Shown here piece after piece: positions 16,510-25,314 of a stretch of 64,000 nucleotides of DNA. Every line of letters starts with the position of its first letter. Position 1 is the first letter of the stretch. The notes beneath the pieces are model-generated. The model ran no database searches. It was not told the origin of the DNA and worked only from the letters and a program-made list of their open reading frames with translations. Location: NCBI GenBank assembly GCA_020845475.1, contig JADLFN010000046.1, positions 76,997-140,996 on the forward strand, read 5' to 3'. Made by a program: the position numbers and the translations under genes. The stretch comes from Planctomycetota bacterium. GTDB lineage: Bacteria; Planctomycetota; UBA8742; UBA2392.

Positions 16510-17088
16510 TTAAGGAAGATTGCGAAGGGTAACCGTGAACTGCGATTGGGCAGGCTCACCCGTCGCGACCGTATCCACAATAAAGCGAATGCGCCGGTCG
16601 GAAACGCGGATCACATCAAAGTTCGAGATGCTCGGCTCGCTCCACACCGTGGCGCCCGCAGGAATCGCGCCGCCAATCGTGCTGACATTCCATTGGTTGC
16701 CCAGAACGCCCGTACCGGAATTCCAGGTCCAGGTCGTCTGGCGAATTTCAAAGGACGCGCCGTTCCAGTGCTGCAACTCAACCCACACGCGCTCGCCATT
16801 GAAGGGCACGGTAATCGTGCCGCGCCCTGTGCCGCCGTCGGCCGGGTAAGTCACGGTCGCGTTGACAGCCGGCGAACGAATGGCGCGGCCTGAACGCAGA
16901 TTCGAGTGCAGGATATCGCGGATAATATCCACGCGGTTGAACGACTCGTGGGCCGCGATGCTTTGAGTTTCACCGCGCAACAGCCAGATCAGTGTGCTGC
17001 CCATGGCCAGGATCAGCACCGTGACCGCCGCAAGCGCGGCCAGCATTTCAATCAGGGTAAAGCCGCGTTTTCTATTGAGGGTTCGCAT
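16510..17088 (-). CDS. PilW/GspJ-like minor prepilin
   Basis: This 192-residue protein has a class III prepilin leader: KRG followed by FTLIEMLAALAAVTVLIL, with Gly-Phe cleavage and Glu at +5. Peptidase PilD would cut and N-methylate it. The C-terminal domain is beta-rich, as in PilW/GspJ. It lies 38 nt upstream of the PilX-like gene and 18 nt downstream of the PilV-like gene, consistent with a minor-pilin initiation complex. Confidence 0.85.
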   Translation of the reverse strand: MRTLNRKRGFTLIEMLAALAAVTVLILAMGSTLIWLLRGETQSIAAHESFNRVDIIRDILHSNLRSGRAIRSPAVNATVTYPADGGTGRGTITVPFNGERVWVELQHWNGASFEIRQTTWTWNSGTGVLGNQWNVSTIGGAIPAGATVWSEPSISNFDVIRVSDRRIRFIVDTVATGEPAQSQFTVTLRNLP

Positions 17089-17106
17089 GATTCGCGCTCC
17101 GGTTCG

Positions 17107-17646
17107 TTATTGGGCGATACGGGTTTCCACCACCAGCGAGTAACCAAAGGAAGGGCCCCACTGCACCGTCAACTGGATGCGGCGGTATTCCCAGGCAAGA
17201 CCGCCCAGCACTTCGCGCCAGCGGAAGTCCGTGGCGGCGGTGTAACCATCGCCGGCGCCGCCCTGACGGTTCGAGATGGCTATAGCGGTCACGCGGTACG
17301 TCGTACCTTCACGCACTTCCAGGCGCGGGTAAGTGATGCGCCGGGGATCAGCGACCGCCCAAGACCAGTTGTAACCGTAGGGAATGGTCGTGGAAGTGAA
17401 CCCGCTGGTTGATCCGTAACCCTCGGCCTGCCAGGATTCGATCTCCAGCTCGACCACGTTGAACGCTGCCTGTTCCTGCTGCGCCTGGATTTCAAACAGG
17501 CGCGCATAGAGGTAATAGCTCGTTCCGGCCAGTGAGACGATCGCGATGACAATCGTGGCGATGGCGACTTCAAGCAGCGTTGAGCCGCGCCTTGCGCGAC
17601 GCGAGCCGATGTGACCTGCAACGCTTGAGTTCTTGAGCAGCGTCAT
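17107..17646 (-). CDS. PilV/GspI-like minor prepilin
   Basis: The start at 17646 is supported by TTGGAG 8 nt upstream. The open frame to 17745 is an unsupported extension. The 179-residue product has a leader ending RRARRG, then STLLEVAIATIVIAIVSLAG, a prepilin helix with Glu at +5, though Ser replaces the usual Phe at +1. About 140 residues of beta-rich pilin domain follow. It is first in the minor-pilin operon (V-, W-, X-like order). Confidence 0.82.
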   Translation of the reverse strand: MTLLKNSSVAGHIGSRRARRGSTLLEVAIATIVIAIVSLAGTSYYLYARLFEIQAQQEQAAFNVVELEIESWQAEGYGSTSGFTSTTIPYGYNWSWAVADPRRITYPRLEVREGTTYRVTAIAISNRQGGAGDGYTAATDFRWREVLGGLAWEYRRIQLTVQWGPSFGYSLVVETRIAQ

Positions 17647-17780
17647 ATTTTTTGCTCCAACTTGGGTGGCGTTCAGAGGAATCATACACGATTGCAACGG
17701 TTTGTCAGGCGAATTCCGTAAAATATTGCGCGTGTAATATAGCAAAGCCCCACAGCCTTCATGTGCGGACGGCTATTACC

Positions 17781-17808
17781 GTAGGGGCGACTCCATCGGT
17801 CGCACCCG
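17781..17808. repeat. Degenerate copy of the GTAGGGGCGAC palindromic element
   Basis: The left half GTAGGGGCGAC is intact. The right half (GGTCGCACCC) has diverged from the expected complement. It lies in the 279-base gap between the major pilin terminator and the PilV-like gene. The rest of that gap is AT-richer and probably holds the minor-pilin promoter, but I cannot pick one hexamer pair with confidence. Confidence 0.5.
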
Positions 17809-17872
17809 AAAGCACTCTCTCTACACGTTGCAACGAGTAGAGGTAGTTTACACCAAAAACACCCGGCAGGCG

Positions 17873-17906
17873 CAAAAAAGAAGAAGGCGGCCCGAAGGCC
17901 GCCTTC
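17873..17906 (-). terminator. Rho-independent terminator of the major pilin gene
   Basis: On the minus strand, GAAGGCGGCC and GGCCGCCTTC (17883-17892, 17897-17906) enclose a 4-nt loop that reads TTCG in the transcript, and TTCTTTTTT follows. It starts 20 nt past the pilin stop. Confidence 0.92.
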
Positions 17907-17925
17907 CACTTTCTGAGAAACCAGT

Positions 17926-18306
17926 TTAGCGGTTGAACGAAGCGCTACCCGCAATCAGGTCCGCCGTGACATTCAAGGCCGCCGGGGTCGAGGAATAAAC
18001 GCCCGAGCACGAAGCAACCCAAGCGTTCACAGTCGTGGTCGGAACGGTGTAGTTGCTGTCGTTGAAGTACGAACCGTTCAGTTCCGTCGTGCCGAGACCC
18101 AGTGAGGCCTTGTTGATGGTCGCGGTCGGCGTGCGCTGGTAAACAACGCGGGCGCGATCCTTCATGGCGCCGAGCGCTGCGCGAGCCTCAGAGCTGCGCG
18201 CTTCTTCCGTGTTGCTGGCGATGAGCGGGATCGCGGCGAGGGCGAGAATGCCCACGATGACTACCACGATCAAGAGCTCGATCAGCGTAAAGCCTTTCTT
18301 CTGCAT
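17926..18306 (-). CDS. Major type IV pilin (PilA-like prepilin)
   Basis: The start at 18306 has a strong site (GGGAGGGG 5-6 nt upstream). It gives a 126-residue prepilin with a very short leader, MQKKG, cut before FTLIELLIVVVIVGILALAAIP, with Glu at +5. The mature domain ends in a C-terminal region with a single Cys in VASCSGVYS, so the usual disulfide D-loop is absent. A dedicated promoter and a strong terminator flank it, as expected for the abundant subunit. The pilus motor genes (pilB, pilT, pilC, pilD) are not in the window. Confidence 0.92.
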   Translation of the reverse strand: MQKKGFTLIELLIVVVIVGILALAAIPLIASNTEEARSSEARAALGAMKDRARVVYQRTPTATINKASLGLGTTELNGSYFNDSNYTVPTTTVNAWVASCSGVYSSTPAALNVTADLIAGSASFNR

Positions 18307-18436
18307 GTTATCCCCTCCCAAGGATTGCCCGTTATGTGGGCGATAAAAGAAATTGGTAAGACTGGTTTGTTCTCTGTTTGGCCGGTCAACACTGTGTCGC
18401 CGGTTCATCATGCTTCTCACCGCGCTACGTCACAAG

Positions 18437-18463
18437 ATTATCACGAAGACGCGTGCGTGTCAA
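18437..18463 (-). promoter_or_regulatory. Probable sigma70-type promoter of the major pilin gene
   Basis: On the minus strand TTGACA (18458-18463) is followed after 15 nt by GATAAT (18437-18442). Both hexamers are near consensus, though the spacer is short. This predicts a leader of about 125 nt. The 311-base gap 18307-18617 contains no gene apart from this. Confidence 0.55.
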
Positions 18464-18617
18464 ATTTTTCTTCAAAATCTTTCTGCTTGCAACAACCCGC
18501 TTGCCGCCAAATCCCGTTCTGTGAGGCCCGCTTTCACTCTGCGGGCTTGCCCAGCGCGTGCTTTCAAATTGCGGGCCAAGGGTATAGCAGTTGCCGCGCA
18601 CTGTGCGAAACAAAATC

Positions 18618-19928
18618 TTACGTTTCAACAATCGCAGGTTGCAAAACCGACCCTTGTAACTCGTTCGAATGCTGCCGGCTCCAGTAGTACGCGGACGCAA
18701 ACCAAACGCCGCACACCGCCAGCGTGGGCAAGCCCCAGCTCTGAATCTGCGCCGTGAAATCGTACACCCACGGTGGGAAAACGAGCTGGTAACCCAACAT
18801 CGGCGGCAGCTCTGACAACGCCATATAGCCGCCCAACACGACATAATACCAGCGCGGCGTGCGGCCCCACGAATCGGCCAGCACCGGCAACACCACCATT
18901 GACAACAGCACCATGTGCGCCTGCCACGCAAGCTGATTGCCCAGCGCGGCTGCGATCATGCACAAGCCCACAACGCCCAGCCGCCCCGCGGGACTCCGCA
19001 CGCGCCGCGCCAATGCCAGCGCGCCGACGAACATGGCCAACGCAAAAGCAAAGCCGCACCAGATGCCGGCCTGGCGCGCACTACCCGCAGTCAAATGACG
19101 CTCGGCGAAGCCAGCAAACGCGAGGTTGCCCTCGGCCTTGCGCCACATGTCGATGTCGGCATTCCAGCCACTCGTACTTTTGTTTTCCGTGTCTGCACCT
19201 GCACCCCTGAGGCGCTGCGCATAACTCAAGTCAACATGCAGTGTGGCCTGCAAGCCGCCTGCCAAGCCATGGGCGGGCGCCATCCACACAAAGGGCAGGA
19301 GCATGAACATGAACCCGGCAACGGCCATGGCCGCGGCTGCGCGGTACTTTCGCTGCGCCACAAGCATGGCCAACAACACCACGGGCAACACCTTGATATG
19401 CGCGCCCAGGGCAAACAGCACGCCGGCCCGTGCGTCATGGCCGCGCTCGAGCTGGTACCAGCCGGCAATGCAGAGAAGCGCAATGAGGGTGTTGATCTGC
19501 CCCGCGGAAATGTTGGCCATCAGGGGCCAGAGCAGCACCAGCAACGTCCAGAGCCCGATGCGCCAATGGCGCGCCCCCTGCACACGCAGCAGCAGCGCGA
19601 CACTTGCCCCTATGAATACAAGTTGAATCACGGCCCAGAGCGCGTAGGCGGCCTGCCGCGGAAGAAACGTCATGGGCGCGAACAGCGCTGCAAAGGCGGG
19701 CGGATAAATGAACGCCCCGACCATGTTGGCGTCATCGCGCGGCGGTTCATACATGGCCTGATCGCCCGCGGCCATGCGCTCGCCCGCCATCCAGTAAACG
19801 GAATGATCGTGCGTGCCCTTATGCCAGTAGCCGTAGCTGCGCGCGGCATGCAGCGCGAGCAGCAGCCCGATCACGATGCAAAGCCACTTCGCAGCCTGAG
19901 AAGGTCGTTGTTCCACGGTTGGCGGCAC
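18618..19928 (-). CDS. GT87-family (DUF2029) membrane glycosyltransferase
   Basis: This 436-residue protein has about ten hydrophobic helices. Its N-terminal part carries the family pattern: DHSVYWMAGERMAAG, the FIYPP stretch, and GQINTLIALL in a later loop. GT87 enzymes are GT-C type mannosyltransferases that use polyprenyl-phosphate sugars at the membrane. It starts with GTG at 19928, 18 nt after the kinase gene, with no clear Shine-Dalgarno. It is the last gene of the envelope-glycan operon. The exact sugar and acceptor are unknown. Confidence 0.75.
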   Translation of the reverse strand: MPPTVEQRPSQAAKWLCIVIGLLLALHAARSYGYWHKGTHDHSVYWMAGERMAAGDQAMYEPPRDDANMVGAFIYPPAFAALFAPMTFLPRQAAYALWAVIQLVFIGASVALLLRVQGARHWRIGLWTLLVLLWPLMANISAGQINTLIALLCIAGWYQLERGHDARAGVLFALGAHIKVLPVVLLAMLVAQRKYRAAAAMAVAGFMFMLLPFVWMAPAHGLAGGLQATLHVDLSYAQRLRGAGADTENKSTSGWNADIDMWRKAEGNLAFAGFAERHLTAGSARQAGIWCGFAFALAMFVGALALARRVRSPAGRLGVVGLCMIAAALGNQLAWQAHMVLLSMVVLPVLADSWGRTPRWYYVVLGGYMALSELPPMLGYQLVFPPWVYDFTAQIQSWGLPTLAVCGVWFASAYYWSRQHSNELQGSVLQPAIVET

Positions 19929-19946
19929 ATTGCCATTAGAGCATTT

Positions 19947-21119
19947 TCACGCGCTGGCTTCGCGCTCGATGAAGCCCTCAAGAGCCTTGGCGAATTCTTC
20001 CATGTGACCGTAGCGATCCTGCTGCGCTTTGGCCATGGCGCGGCCGATGATCTCTGAAAGCTCGCGCGGCAGGCCGGCGTTGAGGTCAATGGCTGACGGC
20101 GGCTGGTCAAAGAGCACGCGCTTGAGCACGTCGTAGTGGTTGTCGCCCTCGAAGGGGCGGCGGCCCGTCACGGCTTCATACAGCGTTACGCCCAGCGAGT
20201 AAATGTCGCTGCGCTCGCTGACTTCGTTGCGACCGCCCTCAATCTGCTCGGGGCTCATGTAGGCAGGCGTGCCCAGGCTCAGGCCGGTTGCCGTGAGATT
20301 CGGGCTCTGCTTCTTGAACGCCAGGCCGAAGTCCACAATCTTCAGGACCCCGTCTTTGCAGATCATCAGGTTGCTGGGTTTGACGTCACGGTGAATCACG
20401 CCGTGCGCGTGAGCATAGGCCAAGCCGCGCGCGGCATCTCGTGTCAGTTCGGCGGCGTAAAACGGGCTGAGGTGTCCGCGATCATGAATCAGCTCCCGCA
20501 GAGAGCGGCCCTCGAGGAACTCCATGGCGTAATAGTAGAAGTCGTCGTCCTGGCCGAAGGCAATGATCTTGACGATGTTGGGGTGATCGAGCGCCGTGAC
20601 CGTTTCGATTTCACGCCGGAAGCGCTCGATCTCGCGCTGGTCCTGCACCATGTGCAGTGGCAGCACCTTGAGCGCCACCACGCGGCCATCTTTCACATGT
20701 TCAGCGCGGAAGATGATGCCCATAGCGCCGCGCGCGATCTGTTTGAGGTTGCGATAGTCACCCAGCGATTTGGGGTAAAGCCGCGCGTCGGTGGCGGGGC
20801 TGCGGCCGCTGCCCACAACAGCGCGGGGGCTGATATCTTCAGCAATGCGGCGCGCGGCCAACTCGCTTGCAATGATGGCTACCGAGGCCGCAAGATCACC
20901 GGAAAGCAGGCCCTTGCGTTGAGCGGCGGTTGCCATATCGCGCGCTTCGCCCATTTCAACGACCGCGAACAACTGCTCGATCTGCGCGGCATTGAGCAAG
21001 CCGGTGATGGAGGCAACGTGTCCGAACAGGCGGTCGTAGCGCGAAACAGGCATCAACGAATGATTATCGATGAAGCGGCAATAAGCAATAGCGCGCCGCA
21101 CGGCACGAACCGAGTTCAA
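19947..21119 (-). CDS. Hanks-type Ser/Thr protein kinase, soluble
   Basis: The protein has a helical N-terminal region (about 1-110), then a complete kinase domain: ARGAMGIIFRA glycine loop, ALKV lysine, HRDVKPSN catalytic loop, DFG and TPAYMSPEQ. I see no transmembrane segment. The TTG at 21119 overlaps the TGA of the upstream glycosyltransferase. A second candidate start is ATG at 21053 (MPVSRYDR). It lies inside a glycan operon whose first gene is another kinase, so it may phosphorylate glycosyltransferases or regulators of envelope synthesis. Confidence 0.88.
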   Translation of the reverse strand: MNSVRAVRRAIAYCRFIDNHSLMPVSRYDRLFGHVASITGLLNAAQIEQLFAVVEMGEARDMATAAQRKGLLSGDLAASVAIIASELAARRIAEDISPRAVVGSGRSPATDARLYPKSLGDYRNLKQIARGAMGIIFRAEHVKDGRVVALKVLPLHMVQDQREIERFRREIETVTALDHPNIVKIIAFGQDDDFYYYAMEFLEGRSLRELIHDRGHLSPFYAAELTRDAARGLAYAHAHGVIHRDVKPSNLMICKDGVLKIVDFGLAFKKQSPNLTATGLSLGTPAYMSPEQIEGGRNEVSERSDIYSLGVTLYEAVTGRRPFEGDNHYDVLKRVLFDQPPSAIDLNAGLPRELSEIIGRAMAKAQQDRYGHMEEFAKALEGFIEREASA

Positions 21120-22384
21120 GCACCCAGCTTGGTTGCGCGCTTGGCCGAAACTTCGCCCTGTCTCGGAAGGGGCTCGTTGGCGGCCATGGCGGCATAGGTG
21201 TCGTGCAAAGCGTGCGCCATGCGTTGCGGCGAGTATTTGTTTTCGACCTCTGCAAAAGCGGCGCGGCCCATGCGCAGGCGCTCGTGGTGATTTTCGATCA
21301 GCATCAGCAGGCGCTGCTCAAGGTGGTCGGCGTCGTCGCGCTGCACCAGCAGGCCGTCTACGCCGTCTTCGACGATGTCGAATACAGCGCCGCCTTCGGT
21401 GGCCACGATGGGAAGGCCAAAGGCCATGGCGCCAAGCACCATCATGCCCGAGGCCGGCTGGCGCGTGTCAACGAATACGATGTCGAAAGGCCGCCATGCC
21501 AAAGTGTAGTCGTAGAGGCGATCGACAAGCACGATACGCTTCAACAGGTTGCGGTCTTCGGCCATGCGCCGCACCTCGGCGCGTCGCGGGCCATCGCCCA
21601 GTATGGTAAAAATGGGCTCGGGATTCCTGGCGGAGATGGCCGACACTGCGTCCATGAACGCGCCAAAGCCGAGCCCCTCTTCAAGCGGGCCCAGCATGCC
21701 CACGGCAGGCGTGGCCCGGGCGTCGAGAACGTGTTCTTCGGCCGGTTGGCGCACAGGCGCCATGGCCAGGTTGATTTGTGTAACGAGCTTGCGCGGCAGA
21801 CGGCAATCGTTGATCAGCTTCTCGCGCACGGCAGCGTCCGCGGCGACGTAACCGTCAAAGTCAGCATCTTCAACGCGGGGCAGTTCCGCCGGCTTGACAC
21901 CGTGCACGCTCACGCACATGGGCTTGCCGACGGCATCGGCCAGCCGCACGGAAGGCAGGCTCCGGTCAGGCGAAATCGCGTGCAGGATCTCCGGCCCGAA
22001 CTGCGTGACGGCATCGCGAAGTTTGCGCCAGCCAAAGAAGCCCAGTTTTCCGGCTGGCAACTCGTAGCTTGCGAATTCAAGGCCGGAAAGCGTCTGGCGC
22101 ATGGGCCCGTTGCGCGCCACCAGCATGACTTCATCGCCCTGCTCGATCAGCGCGCGCACCAGCGTGCTGGTGTAAAGCGCCAAACCGCCGAACTCCAGCG
22201 GCGGCGCAATCACGCACACTCGCCAGTTACGCTGCGGCAAAAGCTCGACGCGGCCGGTGTCCGGGCGCGAGCGGGTATCGACTTTGTCCGTGGCGCGCCC
22301 GGGACCGCGCTCGTTCATGCGCGCGGTGTCGCGGCGCCTGGCACCGCCTTCGCGACCAATTTGCCTGGCGGGCTCGCTGGGCAT
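21116..22384 (-). CDS. GT4-family glycosyltransferase
   Basis: This is a 422-residue GT-B fold enzyme. After a basic, Pro/Arg-rich N-terminal tail (1-50) the N-terminal Rossmann domain starts RVCVIAPPLEFGGLALYT. The C-terminal domain has the FTILGDGPRRAEV motif and GAMAFGLPIVATEGGAVFDIVEDGVDG, a version of the EX7E nucleotide-sugar region in which the first Glu is not obvious. It likely transfers a sugar to an envelope glycan in the cytoplasm. It begins 2 nt after the ABC exporter stop and its own stop overlaps the kinase start. Confidence 0.82.
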   Translation of the reverse strand: MPSEPARQIGREGGARRRDTARMNERGPGRATDKVDTRSRPDTGRVELLPQRNWRVCVIAPPLEFGGLALYTSTLVRALIEQGDEVMLVARNGPMRQTLSGLEFASYELPAGKLGFFGWRKLRDAVTQFGPEILHAISPDRSLPSVRLADAVGKPMCVSVHGVKPAELPRVEDADFDGYVAADAAVREKLINDCRLPRKLVTQINLAMAPVRQPAEEHVLDARATPAVGMLGPLEEGLGFGAFMDAVSAISARNPEPIFTILGDGPRRAEVRRMAEDRNLLKRIVLVDRLYDYTLAWRPFDIVFVDTRQPASGMMVLGAMAFGLPIVATEGGAVFDIVEDGVDGLLVQRDDADHLEQRLLMLIENHHERLRMGRAAFAEVENKYSPQRMAHALHDTYAAMAANEPLPRQGEVSAKRATKLGA

Positions 22385-22386
22385 GG

Positions 22387-24234
22387 TCAGGCGACCTCCA
22401 GCTGTTCGCTTTCAGTCGTCTCGCCCTGCTGCAGGCGCACGGCCGTGGCGTAGTGGCCGTTGCGTTCCATCAGTTCCTCGTGGCTGCCGGATTCGATGAT
22501 GCGCCCGCTGTGGAACACGAGAATCTTGTCGGCCTTGCGGATGGTGCTCAACCGGTGCGCCACCACAAACACGGTGCAGCCCTCGACCAGCGAGTCGAGC
22601 GCACGCTGCACCTCGCGCTCGCTGCGGGTATCCAGGTTCGAAGTCGCTTCATCGAGCAGCAGGATGGGCGCCTTCTTCAAGAATGCGCGCGCAATGGCCA
22701 CACGCTGGCGCTGGCCGCCGGAAAGATTGACGCCGCGATCACCCAGCAGCGTGTCGAGCCCTTTGGGCATGGCGGCGATTTCGTCCCACACGTTGGCGGC
22801 CTTGGCCGCGGCGATCACTTCTTCTTCGGTCGCCTCGGGCTTGCCGGCCATGATGTTCTTGCGGATGGTTGTGTTGAACAGGAAGGTCTCCTGCGTGACC
22901 ATGGCGATATTCGAAAGCCAGCTGTCCGCTTTAAGGTCGCGCAGGTCCGTGCCATCGACTTTCAGCGCGCCCCCCACCGGGTCATAGAAGCGCGGTATTA
23001 AATCCATCATTGTGCTCTTGCCCATGCCGCTTTGCCCGACGAATGCAATCATCTCGCCGCGTTTGACAGTAAATGAAACGTCATTCAACACCTGGCGCTC
23101 GGGCACATACTGGAAGCTCACGTTCTCGACACTGATTTCATTGAACTCACGCGGCGCAACGCGGGCGTCGGGCCGGTCCATGATCTCCGGCGTGCGGTCA
23201 TATATCTCGAACACACGGTCCAGCCCCACCGTCGCTTCCTGGATCTCGTTGACTGAATGGCCCATGCGCCTGAGCGGGTCATAAATCAAGAACGACGCGG
23301 CTACGAACTGGATGAACATGCCAATGCCGCCGGCTTCCTCGAACCACGCGGTGGTAAAGACAAAGCCCACGCCGACCATGATGCCGGCCATGACGAGGTT
23401 GTAGGTGATTTCAACCAGGGCCCGCGCGGTGCCTTTGTAGCGCGCAATCTTGCGTTCGCGCGCGAACACATCGATGGAGACGCGGTCGAACTCCTCCTTC
23501 TGTGCGTCCTGCATGCGGAAGGCCTTGACCACGCGAATGCCATCGAGCATCTGGTGGAAGAAGTTGCCCTGGTTCTCAAGGCCCTGGTACTTCTTGCGCG
23601 AAGCTTTCTTGATCTTCTGGGCAAAAAGGATCACCGGCACCAGCACGATCGGGCACACCACGAGCACAACGAGCGTAAGCGAAGGGCTGGTGTAAACCAT
23701 CGTGATCAGGATGGCGATGATGGTGATAGGGTGGGAAAAGAGGTCTTCGACAGCGATCTTGATCAGCGTGCTGGCCGCCGAAATGTTTGAAGTCGCACGC
23801 GAGAGCAAAGCGCCCTTGCGCTCGGCATTGAAAAACGAAATAGGCTGCTCAAGCAGGCGATCCACCACCGCGCGCTGCAAACGAATACGCGTGCGCGCCT
23901 GCACATAACCCATGAAGTACTGTTTGAGAAACGTGCCCAGCGCCATGAGCACCGCGCCCGCGGCCAGCATGCCCGCCAGCGGCAGCGTCGTTTCCAACAC
24001 GCGCCTCGCGTCGGCCTCGGACAGGTTGACGACATCAAGCCCAAGATCGACGAAGGGCTTCACCACGGGGATGCGCAGAGCAAAGCCCGCCGCGTACATC
24101 GAGGCCCCCACCAGGATCAACAGGGCCTGGGGCCACTGCGGCTTGAGGTAAGGCAACAGGCGCGTGAGGTAGCCAAACGCGCGGCGCACGCTCAGCCAAT
24201 CCAGTCGCTTGCCTTCGCCTTTGTCTTTTCCCAT
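22387..24234 (-). CDS. MsbA-like ABC exporter (fused TMD-NBD)
   Basis: This 615-residue half-transporter has six transmembrane helices over residues 20-330, then a nucleotide-binding domain: Walker A GQSGMGKST, signature LSGGQRQ, Walker B ILLLDEATSNLD and the VAHRLSTI switch His. This is the ABCB/MsbA type, which flips lipid A, glycolipids or polyprenyl-linked glycans. Its place among glycosyltransferases and a heptosyltransferase supports a lipid-linked glycan or lipid A-core substrate. Gene spacing is 18 nt upstream and 2 nt downstream. Confidence 0.88.
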   Translation of the reverse strand: MGKDKGEGKRLDWLSVRRAFGYLTRLLPYLKPQWPQALLILVGASMYAAGFALRIPVVKPFVDLGLDVVNLSEADARRVLETTLPLAGMLAAGAVLMALGTFLKQYFMGYVQARTRIRLQRAVVDRLLEQPISFFNAERKGALLSRATSNISAASTLIKIAVEDLFSHPITIIAILITMVYTSPSLTLVVLVVCPIVLVPVILFAQKIKKASRKKYQGLENQGNFFHQMLDGIRVVKAFRMQDAQKEEFDRVSIDVFARERKIARYKGTARALVEITYNLVMAGIMVGVGFVFTTAWFEEAGGIGMFIQFVAASFLIYDPLRRMGHSVNEIQEATVGLDRVFEIYDRTPEIMDRPDARVAPREFNEISVENVSFQYVPERQVLNDVSFTVKRGEMIAFVGQSGMGKSTMMDLIPRFYDPVGGALKVDGTDLRDLKADSWLSNIAMVTQETFLFNTTIRKNIMAGKPEATEEEVIAAAKAANVWDEIAAMPKGLDTLLGDRGVNLSGGQRQRVAIARAFLKKAPILLLDEATSNLDTRSEREVQRALDSLVEGCTVFVVAHRLSTIRKADKILVFHSGRIIESGSHEELMERNGHYATAVRLQQGETTESEQLEVA

Positions 24235-24252
24235 CGGGGCTTGGAGTTTACT

Positions 24253-25314
24253 TCATTTCGCCAATGAAAGCAGCGCCAATGCCATCTCAACCAGCCTCGC
24301 CGAGGGCAGTTCCCTCATGCACTTGTCGCCCAGGCCCGGGCACTCGCGCTTGAGACAGGGCATAAGTTCGCATTCGCCGTGGACCACGTTTTTCAACTGG
24401 CCATAGGGACCTGTCTGGCGCGGGTCGGTGGGGCCCAGTACGGCCACAACGGGCGTGCCCTGTGCGGCTGCGATATGCATGGGCCCGCTGTCGCATGTCA
24501 GTGTCAAATCGGCCAGGTCAAGCAGTGCCGCCAGTTCACGCAGACCCGTCTGCCCGCACAGATTAATCGGCTTTGCCGCCCTGCACGCGCTTGCGGTAGC
24601 CGCGCAGGGCTCAGCCATGTCGCCACTGCCAATAATGATCGGGCGCAGCGCGCCGCGTTCCCTTGCCAGAACATCAAGCGCCTGCGCGAACTTCTCGGGC
24701 GCATAACGCTTGGATTGCCAGCGCGCACCAGGGCACACCGCGACCAGCGTTTGGCCCTCATAGCCGTCCTGGGCAAGCAAGTCGCGCGCCCTCTGGCGCT
24801 CGGCTTCACTGACATCCAGATCTTCGCGCGCCGGCCGCAAGCATCCCAGTGCAGCCGTCAGCGCGTCGTAGCGCACGCGTGCGTGAACCGGCTGCGGCGG
24901 CGTTTCCACGCGCTGCGTGTAGAACAGCCGCGCGCCCTCGCGCGCTTTCTTGAATCCAACACGCACAGGCGCACCCGAAAGCCGCGCGAACGTGCCGCTG
25001 CGAAACAGTCCCTGCATGTCGAGGGCGATGTCAAAGCGCCCCGCGCGCAATGTTGATACGAACGCGCGCAGCGCCGTGCGCTCGCGAAATGCGCCCAGCA
25101 GGCCTTTGAATCGGGCGCGGTCAAAGGGCACCGTGGCGTCGATACATGATATGCCGCGCAACAAGGGCTCGAAGCTTGAGTTCACCAGCCAGGTCAGGTG
25201 CAACTGCGGCCAGCGCGCCTTGAGCGCCCACGCGCTGGCAACCGCATGGCACACGTCACCCAATGACGAAGGCTTGATCAAAAGCAGCCGCTTGCCGTTG
25301 AGGTCGTGAGTCAT
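24253..25314 (-). CDS. GT9 heptosyltransferase-like protein (WaaC/WaaF family)
   Basis: This 353-residue GT-B protein starts with the family signature LLLIKPSSLGDVCHA. It has LDMQGLFRS in the N-terminal domain, VAVCPGARWQSKRY and, in the C-terminal domain, LTCDSGPMHIAAAQGTPVVAVLGPTDP. This family adds heptose to LPS inner core. An extra Cys-rich tail (CELMPCLKREC...KCM) near the end resembles that of GT9 proteins in LPS clusters. Its start overlaps the stop of the WaaP-like gene by 4 nt. Confidence 0.88.
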   Translation of the reverse strand: MTHDLNGKRLLLIKPSSLGDVCHAVASAWALKARWPQLHLTWLVNSSFEPLLRGISCIDATVPFDRARFKGLLGAFRERTALRAFVSTLRAGRFDIALDMQGLFRSGTFARLSGAPVRVGFKKAREGARLFYTQRVETPPQPVHARVRYDALTAALGCLRPAREDLDVSEAERQRARDLLAQDGYEGQTLVAVCPGARWQSKRYAPEKFAQALDVLARERGALRPIIIGSGDMAEPCAATASACRAAKPINLCGQTGLRELAALLDLADLTLTCDSGPMHIAAAQGTPVVAVLGPTDPRQTGPYGQLKNVVHGECELMPCLKRECPGLGDKCMRELPSARLVEMALALLSLAK